A stretch of 64,000 bases of DNA from the NCBI RefSeq assembly GCF_029931775.1, contig NC_079316.1, forward strand, positions 61,940,064 through 62,004,063. The letters are read 5' to 3'. A model generated the notes under the pieces. The model did no database searches and was not told the origin of the DNA. It was given only the letters and a program-made list of their open reading frames with translations. A program made the translations under genes and the position numbers. Shown piece after piece: positions 1 through 13,700 of this stretch. Numbering within the stretch: position 1 is the first letter of the stretch; each line of letters begins with the position of its first letter. Origin of the DNA: Euleptes europaea. Taxonomy: Eukaryota; Chordata; Lepidosauria; Squamata; Sphaerodactylidae.

Positions 1-11
1 TGCCCAGGAAA

Positions 12-320
12 GGAGCTGGTTGTTATATGCCAACTTTCTGTACCACTTAAGGAAGAATCAAACTAGCTAATTATCACCTCCCCTTCCCCTACCCACGACA
101 AACACCCTGTGAGGTAGGTGAGGCTGAGAGAGCTCTAAGAACTGTGACTAGCCCAAGGTCACCCAGCTGGCTTCATGTGGAAGAATGGGGAAACAAATCC
201 AGTTCACCAGATTAGCGTCCGCCGCTCATGTGGAAGAGTGGGGAATCAAACCCAGTTTTCCAGATCAAAGTCCACCACTCCAAATCACCGCTCTTAACCA
301 CTACACCACTCTGGCTCCCA
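12..320 (-). repeat. CORE/MIR-like SINE (tRNA-headed)
   Basis: Read on the minus strand it starts with an A-box-like TGGTGTAGTGGTTAAGAGC, a B-box GGGTTTGATTCCCC, then a CORE-like CTGGGTGACCTTGGGC and CCTACCTCACAGGGTG. The B-box part is present twice (CATGTGGAAGA repeated). Same sub-type as the copies at 47817 and 60711. Confidence 0.7.
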
Positions 321-1090
321 GATATGCAGCTGGCACCACAGCTTCCATTGAGCTGCTTGCTTGAAGGGAATGAATGTTAAGATATTGTCACATAGGTTTG
401 CTGTATCCAAATATAAAGAGTTTGAAGGCACCTTAGTGTCCAGTGAATGTGTTGCAGTGTAACTTTTTTTGTAAGTGTAAGCAAGCTTTGGCCAAAGTAT
501 CTTTCAAAGCGGGCTCTGGCTCACCAAGTGGCATCAGGCACATCAGGTTTGTCTTTAAGGCACCACAAAACAATTTGCTGTTTTGGGTGCAGCAGACTTA
601 TTTGGAATTGACTATGTCTGTGCCTTTTTCTATCAAAACATCTGTGCTGGTCTATGACCGTAACAATAAACTAAGACTAAGACTATAAGAACATGGATTG
701 TGGAATGATGATGGATACTGTAGGATTATATGTTTGGAACCAAATTTTGCTTCCAACCAACCATTATTGAAGAGCAAGAGAGCAATACTTCAACAATAAA
801 AAATGTATCTAATGTGCAAAAGGCCTATGAGGCAGCATCACCATTATGTCAGCATCACCATTAGCATGGACAATGGTTAATCTACATGACAATTTGCAAA
901 AAATGGCTTCAGACCATGGTTACATACTATGGCTTAGAGTTAACTATGGTCAGCATTGGCGTCAGTGCAGACTCAGCCTAGTACCACACTTAGCTCAGAA
1001 AAAAGGAAGAAAAGAAGAACGCAAACTCCTATCACTATTGCTATGTGTTTGGGAATATTAGGTCTGCACCAAACCAATATGTGCAGTGGA

Positions 1091-1316
1091 TGTGTGTGTG
1101 CATGTGTGAATGCCATCAAGTCACAGCTGATTGATGGCAACCCCGTAAGGTTTTCAAGGAAAGAAATGTTCAGAGGTGGTTTGCCATTATCTGACTCCGC
1201 ACCACGATCCTGGTATTCCTTGGTGGTCTACCATCCAGTTATTAACCAGGGCTGACCCTGCTTAGCTTCTGAGATCTGACGAGATCAGGCTAGCCTAGGC
1301 CATCCCAGTCAGGGCA
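1091..1316 (-). repeat. 5S-rRNA-derived SINE
   Basis: The minus strand carries 5S rRNA-like GATCTCGTCAGATCTCAGAA, GCTAAGCAGGGTCAGCCCTG and later the tail that ends with a (CA)n tract. 5S-derived SINEs are known from squamates. It lies in the intron after exon 29. Confidence 0.75.
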
Positions 1317-1682
1317 TGTGCAGTGTTGGAGTTCTGAAAATCTGGCAGCAGCTGTATGATTTTTGGACTCCAATACAAAATAACTTTACACTTCCGAAAT
1401 TGTAGTAGTTTATAATATGCACTGCTTTGTTCATCCAATACACAATTAGATATGCTTCTTCCATTGGAAGGCAATGAATCTCACACTGAAACTCCTTCTC
1501 AGCCAATAAAGGACCACTGAATAGGAATAAATGTGTTTAGTCAAGTTACATTATTGTTGTAAATGTACTTCCAACTCTAAAGGAAGGCCATGCAAAAAGC
1601 CCAGCAAAGTTTATTTTTCATGACAAACAATGCTTCTTAGAAATGCATCAGTGCATGTTCACATCTCATTTCTTGCACTTAC

Positions 1683-1793
1683 ATCACTTTGTAGCAATGC
1701 TGCATGTACTGAGTGAGAAATGTTAATATCTTCTAAGCCACATGAGCCAATCATCTGTCCTTTCATTTTCTCAAATGCCTCTTTGTACTTGTA
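1683..1793 (-). CDS. NRAP: NRAP coding exon 29: super-repeat C, repeat 4 (last exon in window)
   Basis: 111 nt, residues 1059-1095: [20 protein letters not shown], then [17 protein letters not shown]. Matches human [20 protein letters not shown]. Donor GTAAGTGC; the next exon (human YKKGFEHSKAQFHLPLDM region) was not found in 1-1682 and should lie beyond the left edge. Confidence 0.95.
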
Positions 1794-4700
1794 CTGAGGA
1801 AGAAAAAGAATAAACCAAAGGCGTAATGTTGTTTTCTCAGCAAATGTTGAAAAGAAAAGTAAGTAAATCACCTGGCCCCTATAAAACAGATTATGGCGGT
1901 TCCAATATTAAAGTGCTAAGAAAGAGATTTTGGAAGGTATTTAGTAAATAATTTTTATTTATATATCAAATCTTAGATTTTGACTTATGTTGGTTAATAA
2001 TATCTTTAGTTACACTTTTCAATGCAGAAATATATAAATAAAAAAATAAAATAAGATTCTGGATTTAAGATTTCAAGTTATATCTGCTGACGTGCATGTT
2101 CTTTTACCAAGAAATAGATTCGGAGGGTCTTGCAGGAGAATTGCTTGAAAGAACTACAGTGCTGCAAAGCCTTTGAGAGAACAATAACATGATCCAAAAA
2201 CATAAACCATGTAATACTTTTCATTCTATTAGGATTCCACCCTTTGGCAACAGGTTAGTGACTGATTGCAATAAATGAAATTAGAGGGTTTAGACTGGAG
2301 TCACACCTCATAGAGCTGCACTATAAAGTTCAATCATAAATAACCATTGGCAGGATCCCACGTTTTGAGAGATTTTGAGCAAATACTTTCAAGCACAAAT
2401 TATTTAACAATTTAATAAAAATACCAGAACAAGACACGCAATGTTCCAGCAGTCCTTTTCCAGACTTCTTCCCTGCCCACCCATGTTTCGTTTGAGATGG
2501 GGACAAGAGAGACATTTCTCCCCACAGCTAGATTTGAGTCTAGTAGCACCTTAGAGACCAACAAGATTTTCAGGCTATAAGCTTTCGAGAGGCTCTAAGG
2601 TGCTGCTGGACTTGAATCAAGCTCATCGACTGTAGACTAACAAGGCTATTCTACCGAAACTACTGTTTTCCCAAGATGGCTGATTGGTTTTGTGTTTTGC
2701 TATTTAATTTTACAGCTGTTTTTCAATGATTTTCTGCTTGCAAAAGGTGGGGTGCCATTGTATTTCAAGCCTGTCCAGGGCTCTGTCTGCCTTTTCACTG
2801 CCACAGCACACAAAACAAATGACACCACTAAATCCCAATATATCTTCCCTATGTTATTATAGGTAAGTCAGAATCCATTTATGTATATGTGACGTTGTGA
2901 TTATGCATCCCAACACATATTAAAAGTAAAGGTCCCCTGTGCAAGCACCGGGTCATTCTTGACCCATGGGGTGATGTCACATCCCGACATTTTCGAGGCA
3001 GATTTTGTTTATGGGGTGGTTTGCCAGTGCCTTCCCCAGTCATCTTCCCTTTACCCCCAGCAAGCTGGGTACTCATTTTACCAACCTCGGAAGGATGGAA
3101 GCCTGAGTCAACCTTGAGCAGGTTACCTGAACCCGACTTCCGTCGGGATTGAACTCAGGTAATGAGCAGAGCTTTGGACTGCAATACTGCAGCTTACCAC
3201 TCTGTGCCACATGTTAGGATGAACTTATTTACGAAGAAATTCATCTGTTATTTAGTTCACTTGTACAGTTTTGAAAGGGCCTCTGGCACTTTTCACATTT
3301 ACCCTTCAGCCTTAAAGGATTTGCTTTCTTTCTGCATTTCCCTTCTTAGTGTCCCAGCAAATTTCTCTTAGGATTATTTTGAGCCACAAACTCCCATTGT
3401 ACCTCAGAATGTTGCTATTAAGTCAACTTACATCACTTATAATTTCACTGGAAGCCTTTGCTGACTGGAAAGGAATGGCATCCAATTTCAGTTTATAAGC
3501 ACCATCTTGTATCTTGCTCCAGGATTCCTTGTAGCGAGTCTGTTTGGAAATAATAATCATCATCAATATGGATTTATTGACATTTGAGCTTACTCTCCCT
3601 ATAACATGCACAAAATTACACCTAGATAGGCATTCTTGTTCCCTTGTGTCTAGTTATGTCTGATGCTGCTTAAGGCTAAGCTTTAAAGCTTCTTAGGGTG
3701 ATGTAGTCCCAAATAATACTGTACAAGCCTTTGTTTATAAATTTATTTACTTCATTGATACCCCCACCATTCTTTCCAATGGGGACCCAAAGCAGCTTAC
3801 ATCATTCTCCTCTCCTTCATTTTATTCTTTATCACAACAACCCTGTGAGGTAGGTTATGCTGCAAGGGCGTGACTGGCCCAAGGTCACTCAGCAAGCTTC
3901 CATGGCAGAGTGGAGATTTGAACCTGGGTTTCCCAGGCCCTAGTTGGGCACTCTAACCATTACATCACACTAACCACATTGTCCATTGTGGTGGACAATG
4001 GGTTGGATCCAAAGCTTCTATGGACAGGGTAACTTCATGGGAATGGTTTTTGCTGCTTTCCCTTACAACCAAAGCCCACACCCCACCTTGAAAAAAAAGA
4101 TACTAATTTTGATGAAGCATCTTGAAAATTTTGTCATGTGGAATAGGGAGCTGCAGAAACAAGGTGGAAATTTCCATTGCCCTGCCACCATGTGCAAACT
4201 CTGCAAGATCAAGTGCTGCTTATTCCAGAGTGTGTGTTGGGGGATCTTCAGCTTCCTGGGTGACCTCGTGCCAGTCACACACTCTCAGCCCTGACCCTGG
4301 CTAATATGTGGATGGGAGACCTCCAAGGAATACCAGGATTATGGCACGGAAGCAGGCAATGGCAAACTACCTCCGAACATCTGTTGCCTTGAAAATGCTA
4401 CAGGGTCGCCATAAGTCATTTGTGATGACAGCAAAAAAAAATGTCCTTGAAGGTAGTCCATGTAAGATTTGTACACCAGACAAGTCTTACCTCACTGATA
4501 TTGAAACTGTTCTGTTTAGCTTGAAGGACCTCAGGTAGATCTGCTGTTTGGGTGTAATGATGTTTTATGTTCTCTCCATGCTCCTTGTATAATCTCTGAA
4601 AAATGCAAAAAAATTCCATACAAAATCCTTGCTATACAGTGGTGTGTTAAGATCCAATTTTAATGTAAAACAGTGTAATGTAAAAAAGGAAACAGCATTA

Positions 4701-7700
4701 ATATATAAGCAGTATCAAGGTAAAAGCACAGAATTGCAGAGTTGTTAACCTGGGTGTCTGATACATGACAAAAACAATGAATTCACAAAACTTTATTTCC
4801 CTCACACCTCATTGTTTATATCAAAATGCACCCCGAACTCCTGGGCAGTTCAGCTTAAATTCAGAGTTTAATCTGACAGCTCAACTTTTAAAACATTCAT
4901 CCGCTGAACTGTCAGTTGAGATTATAAATTGTGACGAAAGAAATGCCCTGTGTAGTCTTATTAGGAGACCAGAGGTCCTACATAACATGAACTCTTGTTC
5001 AAAATGCAACCACATAAAGGATATAGATAAAAAAATAACTCGTGCAGAGCCTGCGATAGAAAACAGTTCCTTGGAATTTGAAATTGTAGTGTGTGCAGAC
5101 CTAAAATAGTAGCAAATATTTAGTCCTATCTCAGAATCAGTTCACACATGGAGAAATACTACTAAGGCTGCAATCCCGAGGGAGGAGGTGAATGTCCTTA
5201 GGAGCTGGCGTGATCCCGCACTGGTGTAGGACCCATTTTATCACGGGATAAAGTGGCACCCACACTGGTGTGGGGGCAAACACGAGCCATGGAGCTCCGC
5301 TGGCCCTCGCCGCCAGTGCAGCCACTCTGGGAACTAAATACCGTAAGAAAACAGCAATGCCGGCACTGGGGTGGTGTTCCCGGGCTGTGGAGCTGCCTTT
5401 AAGCAGCTGCCACAGCCCTTTTAGCCTGGGAACACCCCCTTGAGCAGCATCAGAGCCGTACCACTTGTTTTTGGTGGCGCAGCCACCTAGCTGTTTTCAA
5501 TGGGGCCTTTCCCCCCTTTGTCTTTATTTTTTCTTTTAAAAACCCTCTTTTTTGCTCCACAGCAGCAGGGAAGCCTTTGAGGAGGCATCACGGCTCTGCT
5601 ACTCCTGGCCGCTGAGGATCTACCCCCCCTTTAGGAATGGGCTGCCCTACTATCTATTACACAACCCCCACATCTTCATAACTGACCTCAACCTTCTGAA
5701 TATCTATGATCACACAGAAATAATCCTGGAGTATCTGTACATATGGGACAGTAGAGATTCTTGTGACACAAGCGGCACAAGCAATGTCAGAGATGTCTGC
5801 ATAGAGGTAATTTGGGGATACCACTATGTTTGTGAATCCAACCCTCAACCTGAGAATAACAGTTATTAAGATATTTCTGTTTAAATCAGGTCTCTCCAAA
5901 AAGACCACTTATGGAAAAAGACAGTTATCCTGCTAACTAATTTACAAATAGGGTATTTAATATACAAAGCACAGGGCTAAAAATCATTTATACTAGACAT
6001 TCTATGTATGGAGTTCCTGTTCGGTTCAATGGAAGATAGCAGGTTTCCATTCTAACTAGAAGTGGCTCTTGTGTGATTCACCTGAACAACACAAGTCTCT
6101 TGGTTCCAGGGAATGATATCAGCAACAGGGAGTGCGAGAAAGCCGGGGCTTCAATCAGGTCGTTCAAAGAGGATACCACTCTTATAATCATAATGTATAT
6201 ACATTATAACTTACATCCACAGCCTGGTTATAACTAATTCTAGCCTGGATCATCTCAGGAGTGTCTTTAATACTGGTAAACTTCAAAGCATATGGATGCT
6301 GACGGTACGTCTTCTGTTGAGCAGAAAAAGATCAAAGCTGTGAATTTTGTGCTGCTCTTTCATGCTATTTGAAAGAAAAAATCATAGGTTGCTTGAGATT
6401 AGAGTGAATTTGTGAACATAATTATTATTCCCCTTTCCTCAGCTTTATCTCAGGTGTTTTCAGATTAATATTTGTTTCCATCTAACAATAACCTTTACCG
6501 ATTAATGGGGGGGGGGGAATTCACCAAAATGTAAGAAAAATATTTAGCATGATCTTATGCCTGCTAAAATATCCAAAGCTCCATGACTGGAAACTCTTTT
6601 CCAAATGGCCTCAAATACAAAAGAACATTCTGCATTAACAAATCCTTGAAGAAAACAAAGTATCCAACTAGGAGGTAATTACAGAAATGTCTGATTTGCT
6701 GCTTGGTTTTTTAAAATATTTTCTTTCAACATCTGAATGTGGCAGAGTGTACAATGCCCATTAACAGATTTCAGATACATTTTGTATATAGGTTTCTGGG
6801 ACTGCCAGAGAAATTTTTTAAAGATTTTGACATAGATAACCCTTTGGAAGATGAAGCATATAAATACACAAAAAAACCTCTTTCTGTTATCTTAGAACCT
6901 TTTGCCTGATAAGGACATGGTGAAAACATAACATTGCATAATCTAACCAAGAGGATGCTTTGTTATTCTATTCCACTTCCGTTGGAAAAATAATCAGGCT
7001 AGTTCCGTATATGAGGAGTACATACACAGAAATACATTCACATTAACTGTGGCTGTATTTCTCACCACTAATAATTTCCTACTAGTGATTCTTAATATAA
7101 TGTGGACTTTTGCGCAACCACCTGCCACAAAGCAATCACATCAGAATTGGAAGGATTATACAGAGGAAGAACTGCATTTCCCAGGAGCAAAACACTATAT
7201 TTCAAGTGATGGGGAAATGTCATGCCCTTGTTTTTAAAAAGTGCTCACCATAGGAAGGTGCACGTACCATGTTTACACAAGGAACTAAAGCTGGAGTTAG
7301 ACAAAAAAGGATGGAGGCCTTGTTTCCTGAGGTAGGGTGGAGATGATAGTGAGGTACAATATGTCATCAGTGAGCCTCAGTATTGCTTTTGGTTTGAGAG
7401 AGAGTTTAGGAGGGAAAGCTTGTAGGTTTTTCATGCCATAAATACACCTTTTTTTGCTTTCTCTTGATCCGCTTCATGAAAAAAGTGGACTAGTGGGTAG
7501 CAATTGAGCGTAGCTTGATTGTCATTATTATTCATAATATCATTTGTCACCTACTTTGTTTTTCCAAAGGCTATAAGGACTCCCACTGTTTTGTGTTTGG
7601 TATCTGGCTTCCCTCTAATTACCAGCCCTATTCCTGATTTGGAGAGCTTTCATGTGGGTTGCCGTCTCCTTTCCCCTTTGAGTGGAAATTATTTTAATTT

Positions 7701-10700
7701 TATACCAACGTTTTACACGCATTATGCAGCAAGTTTTGCAACGTGCTGTCATGGAAATCTCACCTCACTAATGAGTTCTCCTGCCTTCTTAGCCTGCTTC
7801 ACATTTAATGACCCAGTGGTGATCCATCCAACTCCTTTCATCCAGTTCAAATCTGCTCTGTATCGGTTCTAACAAAAGGAAAAAGAAAATGCCCCATTGT
7901 TGCTGCTCACACATTAAAAGTGCCACCTAAAGAATTCACACATCAGAACACCAGCTGAGCCAAATTAGTGCCTGCTTTTGTTTCATCCATTTCTTAGCAA
8001 TTGTGGGCAGCAAAACGGGGGGAGGTGCGTTAAAGAAAAAAAGATAGCAATATTGCTAGCTGCAAACATTTCTGCTTAAGAAAAACTCCTTTTAAAATGA
8101 CTATTTATCCTCTCATTACAGCTCGCTAAATATTTTCTGCATAGACAAATATTGAAGAGATGTTGACTACTAGCAACCCTGCAGGAACGTTACAGGAGAT
8201 TTTTCAGCACAAGTCGTGGCAGGCGAGGACATTCAAAGGGAACGGGTGAACGTGGATTCGCAAGTGACTCGTGTAACCACTTTTCACAGTTTAGTTTGTC
8301 TAAAAAGACAAACGCTTCCAGATTCTCAAAGAATGCTCCTTGTTGCCTGAAGTGGTTGCATACAAGCTATACAATGGGCAACACTTACATCACTCTGCAA
8401 GCCGTAGGCCCACTTGGCCCATTCCACCTTCATGTCAGTAGGCAAGGCTGTGTAACGATGCAGGGTTGTCTTGTACCCTCTCCCAGTGGCTAGATCCTGA
8501 GCTTTCTTGGCATGGACAAGGTTGATCATATCCATGGGCACATGATATTGGGTCTTTACATCCTCAAATGCCTTTTTATACTCCAGATCACTCTGCACCT
8601 TGGACATACGGAGCATGTGAGCCATCTGTGAGTCTTTGCTCGCGTCTTTCACCCCAATCAACTTCCCTCTAGACTTCTCATAATTCTCCTTATATTTTAC
8701 CTGTGAAGAAAGTGGAAAAAAGAGGCTGAAGTGAACAATCAGTCTGCAGCATGTAGTGGCCTGCTTCGTCTGGTAAAACTACTGACTATCATGTACCATG
8801 GGAGCCCCGTGGCGCAGAGTGGTAAGCTGCAATACTGCAGTCAAAAGCTCTGCTCCTGACCTGAGTTCGATCCCGACAGAAGTCAGTTTCAGGGAGCCGG
8901 CTCAAGGTTGACTTGGCCTTCAATCCTTCCGAGGTCAGTAAAATGAGTACCCAGCTTGCTGGGGGTAAAGTGTAGATGACTGGGGAAGGCAGTGGCAAAC
9001 CACCCCTTAAATATAGTCTGACTAATAAATGTTGGGATGTGATAGTAATGACCCGGTGCTTCCACAGGGGACTACCTTTACCTTTTATCATATATCATAT
9101 ATCAAATTCTTTGCCCACAGAACAAGAAACACAGAGCAAGTAACATGGATCAAATCCTATAGACCTCAATTTGTGTTTAAAATGATGATGCACATATGAC
9201 TTTTGTGTAGTTTTCATGTTTTCACAAGAAGCATATTTTGTTTATTGCTTTCAGTTGGCCTCATGTAACTTGAAACTGTGTTATATAGGTTTGTGTTTTA
9301 TGCAGTCAACAGTACAATCCTAAACAGTTACAACTCTTTGAATCCATTGAAGTCAATGGACTTAGAAGGGTGAAACTCTGCTTAGGATTGCACTGCAAGA
9401 GTTTTAATGTTTTCCCTTTATCTTGATCAAACCACTCATTCACCAAACCAAAGGGATATAACACACTCCTGATACAGAAATATCTACAGTTCCCTTTATA
9501 TTTTGTCCCTTCCTGCATTCAGCCTGGGTTAGAAACAGGGCTGGTCCTACCAGACCTGATTAGGTGAGCAGATGTCTCTGGTAGATCTGGATAATCATAA
9601 AAGAATGCCCAACATTTTCAATTATAATCATAATAATAATTTATTGCAGTCGTAAGCCAGTAAATATAATATTGCGACATTTTCAATTGTCTAATTTTTG
9701 CCTCATACGTTTCTACATGGGTTGGAAAAAATGAAGCTGTTGCTGAAAACACATGATTTGAAAGGTCAAATCATACCTTTAGGCAGCTTTATACTTTTTC
9801 TTTGCTGGGGGCTGGTAGTGAAAATTTAGTTCTTCCTGGTACCAGCCTATGAGAATTTTTATGAGGTTATACTGAACACTAACTCAACAGTTTCACTGTA
9901 CTTTTGAATTTTCTTCCACAATTTCTCAGTCTTTCTAGATACTCACATCACTTGCCAGATCTCTCTTTGCTTTAGCTGTCAAAAATGGTATTGCATCAAG
10001 ATGAAGTTCAAATCCTTTCCCCTTCTGGTGTTCCCAACTACATTTGTAGAGTTTCTAAAAAAGATGTCAAAACTATAGTTATTTTTTGTCACTGTCATGT
10101 ACCATTGACTTAACACTAGCGCCTAAAATACACAAATAGTATCAGATTCCCTCTGTTCTATGAACTATGAAAGAATATATTGTAGTAACCAGTCCTTATT
10201 TTACATTGCCTACTGTTCACATTTAGGAATTCCTTATTCCAAATAACAATTTTAAGGAAATGAAAGAATTATACAACACATAGGCTCCTCAGGTTGGACC
10301 TACGGGACTGTCCTACTGTACCAGGAAATAGTGATAACAGAAATAATAGTTTGAAGGCACTTCTATGCTACAAAACTGATTTAATAGTTATTCTCTCTTT
10401 CTGGAGAACCCTGGGTACTATAGCTCTCTGACAGTGGGCTAAGATTCTCTTACAAAATTCTCAACTTTTTAATAAACCTGCAATTCTCAGTAGCTGGGGG
10501 GTGGGGGTAAAACTGATTCAAATCCATGCTTACCTGACTAATATTTGCTGCATTTATTTTGGCCTGTATGAAGAGTGGCTCATCTTTACTGATGGTGTAA
10601 TTATGAAGAAAATTCTCTTTTGCTGATCTGTATGCAATCTGTTCACAGAAAGACCAAACAGTATCAGCTCTAGCCACAGATTTTTTTCAGAAGCAAGAAA

Positions 10701-13700
10701 TACATAAGGTGTTCAATTATGGCTATGAATCAGTGATTGAAACATTGTGAAAAGTCAAACACTGCACTAGACTGATTATAGCCAAGAAAGCAACCTAAAA
10801 TGCATGGGTGACAAAACTCTTATGAATAACCTGGACAATCTGACTCCATCCTTAATTCAAGCTCACCATCTAACAGGTTCACTTTAACTATGAATACCTT
10901 GGGTTAGATTTGTTCCACTAACAGCAGCACCTTGCCCCCGACAAAACAGGCTCTTCCACTAGGGGAAAGGCACTGTTGTCAGCGGGACAAACCCATACGA
11001 TCAAACCCATTGTTGGGAACCCTGAAAATGGTTGTAGCCACTTTTGCTTCCGCTATGTTCGCCAAGACTAGGCAAAAGACCAGGTACTGTTTCCCTGCTA
11101 ATAAAAGCAAGACATAGGTCAAAAGGGAGTGAAACATGGTTTTTTAACACACACACAAATATTTTCCTAAGTACTGTCAAAACATCTGAAAAGGTTTTAC
11201 AGTTAAACAATGTCGAGACACTCTATTGCAGGTACCATATAAGTTAATTTTAATGACAGGCAGAACAGCCGTACTGAGGAAAGAACAACTACAGAGGTTG
11301 GTGCAGATGTTCTAAAGGATCCAATTTATTCTTTTTCTCTCTAGTTTTGCACATGGCCTTTATCGCCACAGTTTCTGAAACCTGGTCAGCACGTATCTGG
11401 ATACCCTTTGGGTTTAAAGGTTTTCTACCTGTGGAAGTAGAGGGAGTTCAAACAAAATCTTAGAAGTACACCTCAAACCTGTGTAAAGCAATGGCAAATT
11501 TTCATGGCTGGATCCTATTGCTTTTTCAGTGGTGGTGCCTGTCCCAAAGAATTACCAGTTTTAATGATAAAGAATCAGTGTGGAGAGAAGGTAAAGCAGG
11601 GACTCACATCACTCTGCAGTTCCTGGCTTTTCTTCGCATGTTTGATCTGGGAACTGTCTGCCACACTTGTGAACTTTAGAGCATCAGCCTTCTGTCTGTA
11701 CTTTTTCTAATTAAAATACATTAAAAAGGGGTGAAACAGAAATCATTACAGCATTTCTCAAAGGTTAAAGATTAACAAATTATACCTTCCACTTATTGCC
11801 AGATGTAATGTAAGCTTCCAAGCTGGAAATGTAGACAAAAACCACTCAGAGGAAATGGGAACCCTATACTGGTTTCCATCTTTCTACACATCATTTTCTT
11901 TCAGTGTAATTTAACAGTCAGTGAAATATACCAATTTATAATGAACGTGAACCAGTGTTTTCAGGCCATCTTAGATGCTGCTTTTCTCTACTTGGAATCT
12001 CAAAATGCATGTAAAGGGAATAGAGCCAGAGAGGCCATATTCATAACTTTTAATGTAGAAATTTGCAGGTGTGACTCCAACATGTGTGAATGGCAGAGAA
12101 GGATACCAGAATTTTTTCAGTTACGTGTCTCACAGTGCAATACTGCTAATACTGCTACAAACTCCAGGCTATGCCCATTGATTTCAATAGACTCTGAAGG
12201 GTGTAACTGTGCTTAGGATTGCATTGTTAAGACTATTCCCGTATTAAGAAGCAGGAATAGTTTGGCATCTGCTTTCCTGAGTTTTCACGATGCAACAAAA
12301 GCTCTGAGAAGTTCAAAAGAAGTTCAAAATCTGTAGTGCTTTTCAACAGTAAAGCCTAGCATGATATTCTGTCCTGCTTCTGTATACAGCCTTTTCTTAA
12401 GTTTGTTGCTGTCAAAGGAACCATAATAAAACAGCCTGTTCATGCGATCAGGCAAACTCTTTCATGTACTTAACTTGATGCTCTTACACTAACAATTCAT
12501 CAGCTGAACACAGCAATCTACACTAGTGTATGTATTTGGACATGTGCCTCCATGTAGCATTTCTGCGGAGGAAAGGCTCTATTTAAGGTGAACCTTCTCT
12601 GGTGCAGCCCAAACAGTTGTTGTTGTTGTTTTATTTGATTAAAGTGCTCAACACTTCTAAAAGCTGCTCATTATTCCATATTGAAAATCCATGGAGAAGT
12701 AAAACATATTAAGAACAAGTTTGCTTTTGGAAAAACAACCCTGAGCCCAATATGAAATCAAAGTATGAATAACAAAATTGCAGAATTAGAAGCACCCAGG
12801 TATGCGCTTTTTACCACTTGATACAGTCCTGATACAGTTAAGAAAAAAGAATCATATCATCTGATAATCACTGGATTCACTGCTTCTGGCAGTGAGTATT
12901 AATACAGCAAACCTCAGCAGTAGATGTCACTTGGCTTCTTTGCAAGGTATTAGATCTGAGCATTGTTGCTTTTCACTGTCTCTGTTTCACAGTATCAGTG
13001 GTGGCAGATGACAGGAATCTACAGCATCAGAGTATACTCTCGCTGGTAACTTGAAATAATCTCAACTAACTACTCTTTCTTCTTTTCCAACCATGAATTT
13101 CTTTTTATAAATCCCTTAAATTTTCTTCTAATTTCCAGCTTCTTAAGGTAGGGTTGCACAACCAACAGCACAACAGACAGGTGTGGCAGTCTACTGGGAC
13201 CCTGATAAACCTTCTTTCAATGGCTTCTTGGAACTGCAACAGCAGAGGGATTGTCAAATATCTAGCAGTGATATATGATAGCTTGCAATGGGTTGGATTC
13301 AGCCAACTTTTTCACTCAGTCTCAACTAATGCAACAGCCCCCATTTCACATGGCTTTTGTCCACACAGGTCCAATGATTCTATGCTTTTCGGTAGGCAAA
13401 AGGGAACATTTCCTCCCGCTTTCACCAGAGGAAAAGCTGGTTGGAGCCAACCCATGTCAACCATCTTTCCCTTCAGTTTCTCACAAAACAGTAAAATCAA
13501 GAAACTTACCTCACTAACAAGTTCGCCTGCTTTTTTTGCTTGTTCTATATTAAGACTCCCATCTGTTATCAACCCAACTCCTTTCATCCATGTCAAGTCT
13601 GTCCTGTACTGAAGCTGAAGAAAAAAGAAAATTGTTTTTGTTATATAAGCTGAGAGGTTAGATTCTGTGTGTGTAAATTGCTGTCAAGTAGCAGCCAACT

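Noticed and set aside
1309-1506. Possible NRAP exon at 1309-1506 minus
   Set aside because: The translation lacks nebulin-repeat features (xxYK, QAKxNA, SD) and no phase-0 splice pair fits.
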